A stretch of DNA of 64,000 bases from Azolla caroliniana (taxonomy: Eukaryota > Polypodiophyta). The notes below the pieces were generated by a model. The model saw only the letters and a program-made list of their open reading frames with translations, made no database searches and was not told where the DNA came from. The position numbers were made by a program, and so were the translations under genes. This document shows, one piece after another, positions 9,784 to 20,013 of the stretch. Numbering within the stretch: the first letter of the stretch is position 1; each line of letters starts with the position of its first letter. The stretch covers positions 24,552,001 to 24,616,000 of the forward strand of contig JBHGNT010000004.1 of NCBI GenBank assembly GCA_043228905.1, read 5' to 3'.

Positions 9784-12700
9784 TCACGTGATACGTGTGA
9801 AAGTGAGTAGTGACTCTCGATGTTCAAGAACTTTACCAATGAATGTTGCAATCGAGAGTGCACATTGTGGTTGTGAGAGGAATTCATGCAAAGATTGGGC
9901 TCGATCGAAGAGATGTGGAAAGCATGGTCGAATATGATCAAAGGCAGAGCATTGTATCAAAGTGTGATACTCAGACTCGCGAACTTGTTTAGGGCAAAGT
10001 GTGCATAACCGACCACTCTCATCACTTGTACCCCAACGCCCTGTTTCACATCGCAATGCATGTGAGCTAAGTCGCATGGAAGCAATGGTTCGAATGGCAG
10101 ATAACGGTATGGGCTCTAACATGTATGGATGTGTACGATTTCCCCGTTCCGCAAAGAATATGGTTTTGTAGTTAGGTGCAACATGTGTAGTATAATGTGT
10201 GAAGCGTGAGCCTCCACATTTGTCCCATGTCATGATACATTGGCGTTGCAAAAATGCCTCATTTACAGAGGAATCTAATGATGCATCATGAAGCAAGTGT
10301 CTCGCATCCCATCTACCAAACCATTTTTCTATATCTTGCATCCAACCGGAACACAAAATTTTGCTTTTATGCGTCTTTTGGATCTTTTTGCTTGCTTCCC
10401 ACGCAATTCTAGGAAGTCGATGTGAGGGACTTTTTTGAACCTTAAGCATGTATTCAACAACCCTTTCCATGGCCATGATCTCAATGGGAAGCGATCCCGT
10501 CTCAAGGAGGAGGAGGGTGTAGGGCGTTTGTTTCTTAACTTGTAGAAACTTGGTAAGAAAATGCTTTTGGACATTTTCAAACTCTTTCCACATAGACTTA
10601 GGGATGCTACCGCCCCATACTTCCACCCCATAGAGAAGAACTGGTGTCACCAAAGTGTCAAAAAGATATTTCTTGAGGACCCAACACTTAATATCTCCAA
10701 GATTGCATGTGTTCTCAAATGCATAGTATGCTCGTTTGCCCGCCTCTAAGCGGCGTGTAGCACATTCATTCCATCTATGATTTGAAGGAACTTCAAGGCC
10801 AAGATATTTGAAGCTTTCCACACATTCAAGTGGCTCATTGTTGTACATAATGCATGGTTTATCTCTTTTTTGGCTCTTCACAAGCATAATCTTTGTTTTA
10901 GAGCTATTGACACTTAATTTAGTATGCATGCAAAATTTTTCCAATGCCGTCATAAGCTTTTGTGCATCTCCTAAAGTATTTGCAAAAAGCACTACGTCAT
11001 CTGCATATAGCAAAAGCATAATCACAACATTCCCAATGGCAACTTCTTCAACACATTCTTCCTTTGCAAACTTGGTAACCATTTCTTCCAATTCATCAAT
11101 GCATAGACCAAATAGTGTTGGTGAGAGTGGGCATCCTTGCTTAACACCAATAGTGCTTTTGAAAAAATCTGAAAGTTTATCTTTCATGCGCACACAACAT
11201 ATAACCTTCTCATAAATTCGGGAAATTGCAAGCATATATTCACTTGGCACCTCAAGTTCTTCCATTCGCCTCCAAAGATGCTCACGAGGTACCATATCAA
11301 AAGCTTTCTTGAAGTCTACAAAGCAACAATATAAACCTTTACCTCTAAGGCGACTTTCCTCCATTAATACTCGAAGGGTGATAAGGTGATCAATGGTGCT
11401 ATGGTGTTTCCGAAAGCCAGCTTGTCCATAAGCTCTCTTACCACTTTTTTCAGCCCATACACTTATCTTTGATTCCATTATACATCCAAATAGTTTTGCC
11501 ATTAATGAGCCAACCATGATGGTTCGATAATTGTTTACATTATTTATATCTCCACCTTTATGTAAAGGTTTGATCCAATTTGTAGTCCAATCGTACGGCA
11601 TACCATGTTGCAATGCATCATTAAACATATCGCTTATCCATATATGTGCTTCCTTTCCCGTCCATTTGAGCATTTCAGCCTTTATACATTGAAGATCGCT
11701 TGCCTTTCGAGAGGCCAATTTCTTAAGTCCTATGCATATATCTTCAATTGTAAAGAAGGAAGGCATATGTGAAAGAGAACCATAACACATCATCTTTCCG
11801 ACAAGAGATAACTCATATAAATTCTTACAATGCATAGACAAGTCGTGAAGAGTTAAGTCACCATAACTCTCAACACGTTTTCCCTTTAGATTTCCCCAAA
11901 ATTTAGCACATGCATGTGCTTTCTCTTGCGTTTGGATAAATTGTTGAGTAACTTCCCATATTCTTCTCTTTCTTTGAATAAGCCTTTTATACTCATGCAA
12001 ATGCTTTTGGTAATTCTCTTTATCCTTAACTACATCCAAAACCATAAGGCACTTTCGAGCTTCACGACATTCTTTATCAAACCATTTTTTCCTAAGTTTC
12101 TTGGTGCATTTCCAAGATGTGCGGTTGGTCGAAAAACATTTGTTTGTACATGAGAGAATGACTTTCTTGAAAGCTTCCCATTTGCATTCTAGTGTGGCAC
12201 CATGTTGTATCTTTGTCATTTGTAACATATCCTCAACCATCTTGGAATACATGGGTGCTCGCTTAAGGTTCATGCTCAAGTGCGGTTGTTTATTATCTTC
12301 AATAGCCTTCTCACAATCAAACCTATGCATACATTTGAGATCAATACATAAAGGCCTATGATTTGATTCCGGTGTCCATTCACCAAGTGAGAATTTATGT
12401 ATACGATCCAAAATACCTTCGGAAAGTAGCACATAATCAATCACACTATTTCCGTTGTATTTTCTACATGTAAAACCATTAGTGTTGGGCCATAAGGAAA
12501 TACCATTTGCAATAAGCAATCCGGTACTATTGCACATTTGTAGGAGTAGTTTCCCAAATTGGTCCGGATCTTTTTCATCGCTAGAAGAGCGGTTATACAT
12601 TTGCATATCCTCTTGCATCCTTGAGATATGTGGCATGAAAGATTCTTGTGAATCAAGTTGGAAACTTCTTGTACGAGCATTCATGTCACCAAAGACAATA

Positions 12701-13158
12701 ACTTCCCCTTTGGATTTGAAATAAGCAATATCATCTTCTAGATTGGCAAACGGTTGATCTTTATCCAAACAAGCATAAAAGTTAGAATCTTGATGAGGAA
12801 TGTAACATCCAACAACAAAAGTGGGCAAATCATTAGGTGTTTCTATTTTGAGCCATATGTAGCATTTATTTTCATCATTTTTTATGATTGACACATATTT
12901 CTCTATTTCCTTCTTAATCAAACATGCCACCCCTCCTTGTCCTCTTCTTTGTCTTGGATTTTTCTTCCATATCAAAGAGTGTACATTATAGTTTCCTAAA
13001 CCTTGAATCCTTTGAGTATCATGCTCCCATGTTTCAACAAGAAGTGTGATATCCGAGTCATTGGTGAACTCCTCTATGCCAAATCCCGCATTCCATGGGT
13101 ATCCATTGCAATTCCAAAAGCATAGTCGTAAAAGGCGTGGGTTAGTCTCATAGATCAC
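9784..13158 (-). CDS. LINE ORF2: endonuclease, reverse transcriptase, zinc-finger tail
   Basis: 1124 codons without a stop. Residues 1-240: apurinic-type endonuclease (LCFWNCNG, VETWEHD, VFGDMNAR, SNHRPLCIDL). Residues about 490-780: reverse transcriptase (YRTIMVGSLMAKLF, FVDFKKAFDMVPREHLW, GVKQGCPLSPTLFG, catalytic LLYADDVVLFA). The C-terminus has a Cys/His cluster (CTLCPKQV...YHTLIQC). It makes and inserts DNA copies of its own RNA by target-primed reverse transcription. The frame opens right after the ORF1 UAG; position 13158 is a GTG codon and the first ATG is at residue 159, beyond much of the endonuclease. Uninterrupted, so possibly recent; catalytic residues look intact. Clade (L1, RTE or other) not assigned. 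Confidence 0.93.
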   Translation of the reverse strand: MIYETNPRLLRLCFWNCNGYPWNAGFGIEEFTNDSDITLLVETWEHDTQRIQGLGNYNVHSLIWKKNPRQRRGQGGVACLIKKEIEKYVSIIKNDENKCYIWLKIETPNDLPTFVVGCYIPHQDSNFYACLDKDQPFANLEDDIAYFKSKGEVIVFGDMNARTRSFQLDSQESFMPHISRMQEDMQMYNRSSSDEKDPDQFGKLLLQMCNSTGLLIANGISLWPNTNGFTCRKYNGNSVIDYVLLSEGILDRIHKFSLGEWTPESNHRPLCIDLKCMHRFDCEKAIEDNKQPHLSMNLKRAPMYSKMVEDMLQMTKIQHGATLECKWEAFKKVILSCTNKCFSTNRTSWKCTKKLRKKWFDKECREARKCLMVLDVVKDKENYQKHLHEYKRLIQRKRRIWEVTQQFIQTQEKAHACAKFWGNLKGKRVESYGDLTLHDLSMHCKNLYELSLVGKMMCYGSLSHMPSFFTIEDICIGLKKLASRKASDLQCIKAEMLKWTGKEAHIWISDMFNDALQHGMPYDWTTNWIKPLHKGGDINNVNNYRTIMVGSLMAKLFGCIMESKISVWAEKSGKRAYGQAGFRKHHSTIDHLITLRVLMEESRLRGKGLYCCFVDFKKAFDMVPREHLWRRMEELEVPSEYMLAISRIYEKVICCVRMKDKLSDFFKSTIGVKQGCPLSPTLFGLCIDELEEMVTKFAKEECVEEVAIGNVVIMLLLYADDVVLFANTLGDAQKLMTALEKFCMHTKLSVNSSKTKIMLVKSQKRDKPCIMYNNEPLECVESFKYLGLEVPSNHRWNECATRRLEAGKRAYYAFENTCNLGDIKCWVLKKYLFDTLVTPVLLYGVEVWGGSIPKSMWKEFENVQKHFLTKFLQVKKQTPYTLLLLETGSLPIEIMAMERVVEYMLKVQKSPSHRLPRIAWEASKKIQKTHKSKILCSGWMQDIEKWFGRWDARHLLHDASLDSSVNEAFLQRQCIMTWDKCGGSRFTHYTTHVAPNYKTIFFAERGNRTHPYMLEPIPLSAIRTIASMRLSSHALRCETGRWGTSDESGRLCTLCPKQVRESEYHTLIQCSAFDHIRPCFPHLFDRAQSLHEFLSQPQCALSIATFIGKVLEHRESLLTFTRIT

Positions 13159-13164
13159 TTGTCC

Positions 13165-14034
13165 CTATTTGCCTACATTTCCATCTTTAGGCACATCCTT
13201 AACCTTGTTTTTCAATCTTTCTTCATATGCTTTACGACGAGCATTTTGTTGTGAGATAGTACGATCTTCACTCACAAAGCATTGTGTACCTTTGAGGTAT
13301 ACCCAACTATTTTCGAGTATGATCCGCCGCTTTGTATCATCTGTCATTGTGCATACAATAGGCCTTTCTCCGGAGCGAGTAACACCATGTTTCCCAACTC
13401 GGTGTGCCCCATATACATTCACATCTGACATCCCATAATGCATGCTAAAAAATTCACCAATGGCCTTTCCAAGGGATGCGGGTGTTTCCATACTCTCTTC
13501 TTTAATCCCACGGACGACAATGTTCTTTGATCGTCGTTCGCGTTCTTTCAATTCTCGGACATCTATGCTTTCTATATTCTTCTCTTGATGCATCACATGC
13601 ATATTAGATGAGTTTGATAACACATCCCCACCACATACATCGGCCCATGACTTCGTTGTACATACATTTTTCATCTCACTTACATCCCGCCTCATCGTAT
13701 CCAATTTTTCTTCTTTTAATGCTTCCTTTAACTCAATCTTGTTAAGGCGCTCATTTGTTTCAAATGAAGCTCTTTTACATTCTTGAATCTCTTCTTGAAG
13801 TTTTGCAAACACTTGTTTAAGACTTTCATTCTCAATGACAACACTTTGGAGCTTAGTATTCTCTTTCATTAACATCCTAATCTCTTCACCTTGCTTGTTT
13901 ATGGTTTCTTGAAGAGAAATCAAGTGACTCATAAGCATTTTGTCCATTGCATTAGAATCGAGATTTGTTGGTGATCTCGGCTCATTATCAATCATACCCC
14001 CAAACTTTGCGGCGGTTTTACGAGTATTTGCCAT
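13165..14034 (-). CDS. LINE ORF1 protein (coiled coil plus RNA-binding-like domain)
   Basis: 289 residues starting at ATG 14034. Residues about 30-120 are a long coiled coil rich in Glu, Lys and Leu. Residues about 170-280 (SKNIVVRGIKEE, YGAHRVGKHG, VCTMTDDTKRRIIL) look like the nucleic-acid-binding region of L1-type ORF1 proteins, which coat LINE RNA as a chaperone. It ends ...NVGK then TAG (13167-13165). ORF2 continues in the same frame after GGA CAA GTG, so both ORFs form one reading frame interrupted by a single UAG. See findings for readthrough versus mutation. Confidence 0.88.
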   Translation of the reverse strand: MANTRKTAAKFGGMIDNEPRSPTNLDSNAMDKMLMSHLISLQETINKQGEEIRMLMKENTKLQSVVIENESLKQVFAKLQEEIQECKRASFETNERLNKIELKEALKEEKLDTMRRDVSEMKNVCTTKSWADVCGGDVLSNSSNMHVMHQEKNIESIDVRELKERERRSKNIVVRGIKEESMETPASLGKAIGEFFSMHYGMSDVNVYGAHRVGKHGVTRSGERPIVCTMTDDTKRRIILENSWVYLKGTQCFVSEDRTISQQNARRKAYEERLKNKVKDVPKDGNVGK

Positions 14035-14285
14035 TGTAGGGACAAACCGTACGGGAAAAGAGAGACAAAGAGGGAAGGAGAGAGAATGTACCTTTCACTC
14101 GATTTAGGGCTTCAAAATCTACCTTCCGTTTGAGGAACCGTGGGGCAAAGATGGCTGCGGATGAAAATGCTCATAACTTCTCACCACGGTAACGGAATTC
14201 AGTAAATGAACATTCTTTAGAAAGCTCTCTCAAAGAGCTTTCCAACGAGCTATAGAACGTAGAAAACGATGGCCGGAGTGAACTT
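14035..14285 (-). other. LINE 5' untranslated region
   Basis: Sequence between the ORF1 start and the GA tract at 14286 has no ORF and no relation to the duplicated segment at 45 kb, so it belongs to the inserted LINE. It probably carries the internal promoter that such elements need. The 5' boundary is placed where GA repeats begin. The element from about 9731 to 14285 thus appears full length or nearly so. Confidence 0.65.
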
Positions 14286-14294
14286 ACAGAGAGC

Positions 14295-14356
<62 letters not shown>
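14286..14356. repeat. (GA)n microsatellite flanking LINE 5' end
   Basis: About 60-70 bp of nearly pure GA. With the GA tract at 9641 it brackets the LINE. The unoccupied locus at 44979-45019 has a single GA tract in this position, so the LINE entered the microsatellite. Confidence 0.92.
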
Positions 14357-14359
<3 letters not shown>

Positions 14360-16222
14360 CGGAAAAGTCCTTGGTTTGGACTTATGGTAGATGAAGCTAC
14401 CGATGTAAGCGTAACCAAGAACTTGATCCTTTACACTACATTTGTGGAAGGAAGGAAAGTAAGAACCTCTTATTTGGGGTTACTTGAAGTAGAGGATTGT
14501 ACATCAAACACAATAACAGAGAGAATTTTAGCATTGCTAAAAAAGTGGAAGTTAGATGTTAGAAAATTGATGGGATTTGGAAGTGATGGAGCATCTGTTA
14601 TGGTAGGTACGTCTACATGTGTTGCTACAAGATTGAAGTCATATAACCCATTTATGACTTCATTACATTGTTGTGCACATCGAACAAACTTGTGTGTGCA
14701 AGAGGCTTCAAAGAACATTGAAGTCAAAGAAACATGCAAGCAGTTAGATGCCCTTGTGAATCGGGTGGTTGCACATTTCTCGAGGAGCTCAATGCGCCAA
14801 GGTGAATTAAGTAAGATGCAAGATGCATTGGAATACATGCATTTGCATATTCTTGGGATTGTGAAGACACGATGGCTTAGTCGGCATGGTGCTATCATGA
14901 GGGTATGTGATGTGTATAAACCTTTGATGAAGACTTTGCAATCGCAAAGTGATGCATACAATGTATTCTTAAGTTTAAGAAACTTCAAAGTAGTGTATGC
15001 TTCACTTCCTTGCAAATGTACTTAATATCATGTCAACGTTAAGTATGGAATTCCAAAAGGAATATGTGGATGTGACATGCATTGGAGGTTTTGCTATGAT
15101 AGGCATTGGGGAGATAGAAGAACAATTTCTACATCATGTTATGATGGATCTCAATGGTTTTGAGAATGATAGCTATAATTATTCAATTATTCCAGAATAT
15201 GGTAGAGACAAAGGAATGCTTTCGGTTTTAAGAGATGCTATTAACGGTAATATGTATAAAAGCATCCTCATGGATAGAAGTATTGATGGTGAGGACTTAA
15301 TTGAAGCCATACGATTCCAAACTTTATTTTCTAAGGCATTAATAGAGACAATAAAAAAGAGGCTTCAAGATCCGGTAACCCTTTCCGCATTGAAAATGTT
15401 ATCACCAATGACCATTTCTACCGGATCTACAAGCATTTTAGCACGAAAAACTATGGGTCTTAATGAGTTGAAAACACTTGGAAATTTTTATGGCATTCAA
15501 AAAATGGTAGATGGGAAAGCGTTTTCTCCCATAAATGATAATGATAAATTGTATGATGAATATGCAATTTTCAAAAGGCAAGCTACCACGAAATGGCTTG
15601 GAAGAGATTTCTTAGATGTTTGGGGTATGATAAATTGTAATGATATAGGGAAAGAAAAGCTACCCGAACTTCTAAAGCTTTCATTGATAGGGTTAATTTA
15701 ATGTTCTTCTACAACAGTATGTGAGAGAGGCTGTAGTCACCTAAATCTAATAAAAAATCAGTTTAGAAATAGGCTAAAAAACAATGTGGTTGATGCATTG
15801 ATATGAATATCTATTGAAGGACCTGAACTAGAAGAACATGACTTTAGTGCCAGCATTTTCTTGTGGCGAGAAAGCAAGGCATATCGTCATATTTTTACAG
15901 GAACTTCTCATGAGCATGATGATGACATCGAGGACTTCATAGAAGATATAGATTAAAACTTTGTAAATTTGATTGATTTTGTTTTGGAACTTTCTATATA
16001 TTAGATCTGATTTGATCTAATATGTTGTTAATGCTACTTTACAAAGGTTTGAAAAGTGAATTCTATTTATAAATTTAGAATTTATTTTTAGTAAATATAT
16101 ATCTTTAGTTTTTGGGATCCAAAATTTTGTGATTGATTTGATTTGGTATTGCACTAGATTTGTTATTGGTATGTAGCCAAAGAAAAAATCAACATGTTCC
16201 GATTGACATTGCCGCTAGTAGG
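14357..16222 (+). pseudogene. hAT-like transposase relic, copy A
   Basis: Begins inside coding sequence right after the GA tract (SPWFGLMVDEATDVSVTKN). 14384-15025 carries hAT/DUF4371-type motifs: DEATDVS, GFGSDGASVMVG, SLHCCAHRTNL and KTRWLSRHGA. A frameshift near 15000 moves to 14997-15701 (FLANVLNIMSTLSMEFQ...). A C-terminal dimerisation-like part (LNLIKNQFRNRLKNNVVDAL, FLWRESKAYRHIF) continues in broken frame to about 15955. The N-terminal zinc finger is absent. The same frameshift exists in copy B (45020), so it was dead before duplication. Terminal inverted repeats were not found. Confidence 0.85.
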
Positions 16223-16223
16223 A

Positions 16224-17110
16224 TTGTACTTTCTTCTTCGGATAGAAAAACGTCCTCAAAAGTCTCCATCATTTTCAAATCCTTATCATGATCTCCTCTC
16301 AGGCATGCATTATGTGCCTGCCCACATTCTTGCAGACAATTTTCCACTTGCAACGTGTACTCCGTGGCCTCCCTCTCCACAATAGTCAGCCTTTGAGGCG
16401 ACCCTCCTTGCAGTCCCCGCTGCCCCTCTTCTACTCCCTCACCGTCCATCTGCCATAATGGAAGGTTGGAATGACCTCCCCCAACTTCTTGCTTCCCGAC
16501 ATCTACTTTCCAAACATCTGATTCTCACCACACTCGTGAGTCCTCACTGCCATCAACTGTGAAGATGGTCCCTGCCATACTGCTGGTAGGAGCCCTAATC
16601 TCCTCTTCCATCCATCCCCTCTTATCTGTCTGATTCACCAATTCCTTACATATCCTACCAACTCCTCCATTGATATGTTTCCCTACGTCTTTCCATGTGT
16701 CACTTGTTTCCCTGTGTTCTAAATTCCCAACCTGTTGCTTCTCTTGATCCTTATTCATCATTTGTAGTGCATACCTTGACTCCACCCACCGCACGGCCGA
16801 CACCCTTGCCACCAATACTTTATTTGTTGCCATTGATGCTTTACTACCCTCTGATGGCTCCTTTGCGAACATGTTCTTTTGTAGCCTGCTGCCCTAAGGC
16901 TCCCTTGCCCTCTAATGCCCTACTATTAACCTTACACCCTAATTGAAGGAGACATACCTTACACTTTAGGAGTAGGGAAACTCGACATCGATGTGGTGCA
17001 TTCGGGGCGCTTTGTGCAGCCATAAAACGCTCCATCGCTTCTTCTGACGTTGACTCACTTTAAGTCAAAGGGATCTGTTTCGTTCGGGGCCCTCCCTGCA
17101 ACCCTAAACC
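16224..17110 (-). pseudogene. Unrecognised broken ORF
   Basis: The minus-strand frame 16872-16189 is open except for one TGA near 16525 (SRVW*ESDVW) and gives about 225 hydrophilic residues rich in Glu, Gly, Gln and Val. An upstream frame 17035-16844 (MERFMAAQSAPNAPHRCRV) may be its shifted start. No domain is recognised. Position, charge and neighbouring LINE debris suggest the ORF1 or 5' region of an L1 element, but this is a guess. It is bounded on the left by the end of the duplicated hAT segment (16223). Confidence 0.4.
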
Positions 17111-17179
17111 CCGCCATGTCTCAGTCGCTCAGTTCCTCATGAATCCAACATTTAGTTGGAGCTTCCTATCCGAAAGAGT

Positions 17180-17542
17180 TTGAGGATGAACAATAACAAT
17201 AACATATTTTATATATTACATATTACACACATATATTATTATACACACAATTATATACAAATGCATATATACATACCAAACCGAAAAAAATAATCACATA
17301 TTATATATATACACACATATAAAAATTGGATATTACATATCATAAAATCCATATCTATTACACAATATACAAATTTACATACACATACATACATAAATTA
17401 TGTATACATACATACATACATACATACATATAATATATATGTACATACATATTCCACATATCACAATATTTATAGATACTACGGAACCGTACAAACCACA
17501 ATACTTACATATACATATACATACATACACATACACATACAC

Positions 17543-17601
<59 letters not shown>
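17180..17601. repeat. AT-rich tract with (CATA)n and (AC)n microsatellites
   Basis: Low-complexity ATTACATAT-type sequence from 17200, (CATA)n around 17405-17430, then mixed CATA/CACA and a long (AC)n at about 17543-17601. Both strands show open frames made of these repeats, which are not genes. The part from about 17326 is the first unit of a tandem duplication repeated from 19878, where the AC tract is much shorter (20091-20110) and the CATA tract longer. Confidence 0.9.
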
Positions 17602-17603
<2 letters not shown>

Positions 17604-18262
17604 CGGTGTAAATGGGAGAGTTGTATGGGGGTCCTTACAGGGGCTGAAGTTAACAAGGGAAGGTTGCGCGTAATAGTTAAACCCCCACGGTCATGGATTA
17701 ATAGTGTAGTGTGGCATGGTGTTTCAATGTGTTCGATTTCAACTTGGCACTAACTCTGAATTTTTTGAGGAGATATGGATCATGGTGGCTTGTTTATCGA
17801 TTTGGCACATTTGGACTAGGCGTTGCAAGTTTGTTTTTAAACATCAAAAGCTCCGTAGCAATGAGGTGTTGTTAAATATCTGGTTCGAGCTGGTATCTTG
17901 GTTGCGGGGACAATACCACTCAATTCAGGGGGAATTAGATGCAATTGAAAGAGCTTCGTCAAAGTTTTTGTTGAAATGGGGTAGTTCTCGTATGGGGGTC
18001 AGATCATCATCAGTGCCTATATGGAACTACCAAGCACCCAGATGGTTGTTTCTGCCAATGGCTCTCATTACTGACCAGGAGCTGTAAATATGTATAGATG
18101 TGGTACAAGTTACTTACTAGGTTATAGGAGTTGTTGGGATACTTTTGTTGTAAATGAGGTGGGGACTATGACCACTTTAGCGAGAAGGCCAGAGTGAGGT
18201 TTGCTGAAATTTGTTAGTCTTTGATGTACTTTGTTTGCTAACTAATGCGAAGTAGTCTTTTT
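17602..18262 (+). pseudogene. LINE C-terminal fragment, unit 1
   Basis: A 5'-truncated plus-strand LINE end. 17716-18087 encodes FFEEIWIMVACLSIWHIWTR, SNEVLLNIWFELVSWLRGQY and IWNYQAPRWLF, matching in order the C-terminus of the L1 at 56075-56530 (LWILWKQRCRRVFSNQ, REIWSEIVATLKSQYDG). A 3' UTR of about 170 bp follows. The 5' edge abuts the AC microsatellite and the 3' end runs into T8 and (TATG)n, another LINE bracketed by simple repeats. Second copy at 20112-20772. Confidence 0.75.
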
Positions 18263-18790
18263 TTTGGAATATATATATGTGTGTATGTATGTATGTATGT
18301 ATAAATATATATATAATATGTAATTTATTCTTTTGTCTTTGGTATGTATATATGCATTTGTATGTAATTGTGTGTACAATAATATATGTGTGTAATATGT
18401 AATATATAAAATATGTTTGTAAGATTGTGTACATATACATATATGTAATATGTAATTTTTATGTATGTATTATGTATATATGTATGTCAATATATATGGC
18501 TGATTCAAATGTATATGTAGTATGTAATGTATTTATGTAGGTGTATGTATATATATTTATATATGGTAAAACATATTTGTACATATATTTATGTTTAGTA
18601 AGTATGCATGTATAAATGGGTGTAATGTATGTATAAACATATCCATGGATGTAATGTTTGAATGTAGGTATATATGCATGCATGCATGTGTATGTATGTA
18701 TGTATGTATGTATGTATGCTAGCTACTCCAAATTTCACTATTTAATGTTTTCGTATCAAATAGTACACTGGCGAGAGCCAAGAAATGGGA
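18263..18790. repeat. AT-rich region with (TATG)n microsatellites
   Basis: TATG, TGTA and ATAT repeats with no coding potential; one clear (TGTA)n run lies near 18690-18718. Repeated almost unchanged at 20773-21296 in the second tandem unit. Confidence 0.88.
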
Positions 18791-19030
18791 TAGAGTTTGA
18801 TCCTACAATAGTTGCTTTTACTAATATATAACCTTTTCTCACTTTCAATATGAATTCTTCTAAGAAGTGTAGAGTTTGATCCTAGAAGAGTTTCTTTTAA
18901 TAATATATAACCTTTTCTCACTTTAAATATGAATTCTTCTAAGAAGTGTAGAGTTTGATCCTAGAAGAGTTGCTTTTAATAATATATAACCTTTTTTCGC
19001 TTTGAATATTGAGAAAGAGACGTTTGCAGT
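18791..19030. repeat. Three tandem copies of a 79-bp repeat
   Basis: Units begin around TAGAGTTTGATCCTA at about 18793, 18870 and 18949. Each continues with GTT(G/T)CTTTTA(A/C)TAATATATAACC. The same array occurs at about 21295-21530 in the second tandem unit. Function unknown. Confidence 0.88.
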
Positions 19031-19059
19031 CAATACAAAAATGCAAATTTAAAAGGTGA

Positions 19060-19877
19060 CAAAGACACCTACACATTTAGTGAGAGAATTTAGTGGTGCC
19101 AATGTGCATGTGTCCAAATCAAATTTAGGTTTGTGAAGGAATGACATTACGTAGTGAACCAAATCCTTAGAAGAAATGAGTAAGTTTAATGAAAATTTAG
19201 TGAACGCTCTACAAAAGACCCCCACACAAAATGAATGAATTAAGTGTTTTGCTTCGTTCATTTATTGGTAATCTAACATTATTCACGAAACATTCATCGA
19301 TTATTCATACAAAGGATCCGCAATCTAGCCACTCAGCCAAATTCACGAGGGCTCACTCCAACTCCTAACTCAAGATCTCCTCAAACTTTTGCATAGCCTT
19401 TGCGGAGAGCATCGAGAGAACCTTGATGCCCGTCCTCTCCTGGCCATGCGAGAGGAAGAGGATGACCTCCTTGGGGTAATAGGCGGGACCAGTGTGGACG
19501 GGCTCGCCCCACTCGAAGTCGGACGTGTGGAAGGAAAGCCTGGACCACTGGGAGATGATGAGGCTGGTGTGGGGAATGATGAGGCGGGTGGTGGATGGCT
19601 AGGGGGCTAGAGTCACCTCGAAGAAGTCGATGGCGGAGCGCATGTAGTTGTCGGTCACGAGGGTGATGGCGTCTTGGACGTGCTTCACGGCATTCGACAA
19701 CGGCCTCGCTCTCAGCAGCCCGGATTCCGTGTGTGCGAAAGTGTGGATGATGGCATTGCCCATGAAGCCGCGTGGCAGCGGGGGCGCAAACCTCGTGCGG
19801 CCATCCACCGTGATGAGGAGCTTCATCTTTTGCTCATCCTTCATTCCCATGGCCTCGCTGCGCGCCTTCATAAATAA
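19060..19877 (-). pseudogene. BAHD acyltransferase pseudogene A (exon 2 end and 3' UTR)
   Basis: Minus strand from 19871 reads ARSEAMGMKDEQKMKLL, VDGRTRFAPPLPRGFMGN, LSNAVKHVQDAITLVTDNYM and, after an in-frame TAG (19599), [17 protein letters not shown] and KEVILFLSHGQERTGIKVL, ending at TAG 19365-19367. It is clearly paralogous to exon 2 of the intact gene at 60.4-61.8 kb. The conserved DFGWG motif is DFEWG, which would damage the enzyme fold. Everything upstream (HxxxD motif, exon 1) is lost at 19871. 19060-19364 resembles the 3' flank of the intact gene (60062-60372). Confidence 0.88.
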
Positions 19878-19981
19878 ATTGGATATTACATATCATATAA
19901 TCCATACCTATTACACAATATACAAATTTACATACACATACATACATAAATTACGTATACATACATACATACATACATACA

Positions 19982-20013
<32 letters not shown>

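Noticed and set aside
14470-15015. 181-codon minus-strand ORF over the hAT relic
   Set aside because: Shadow of the plus-strand transposase, which has the recognisable motifs; the same shadow occurs in copy B.
17400-17753. ORFs across the (AC)n and (CATA)n tracts
   Set aside because: Translation is His/Thr or Cys/Val repeats from microsatellites.
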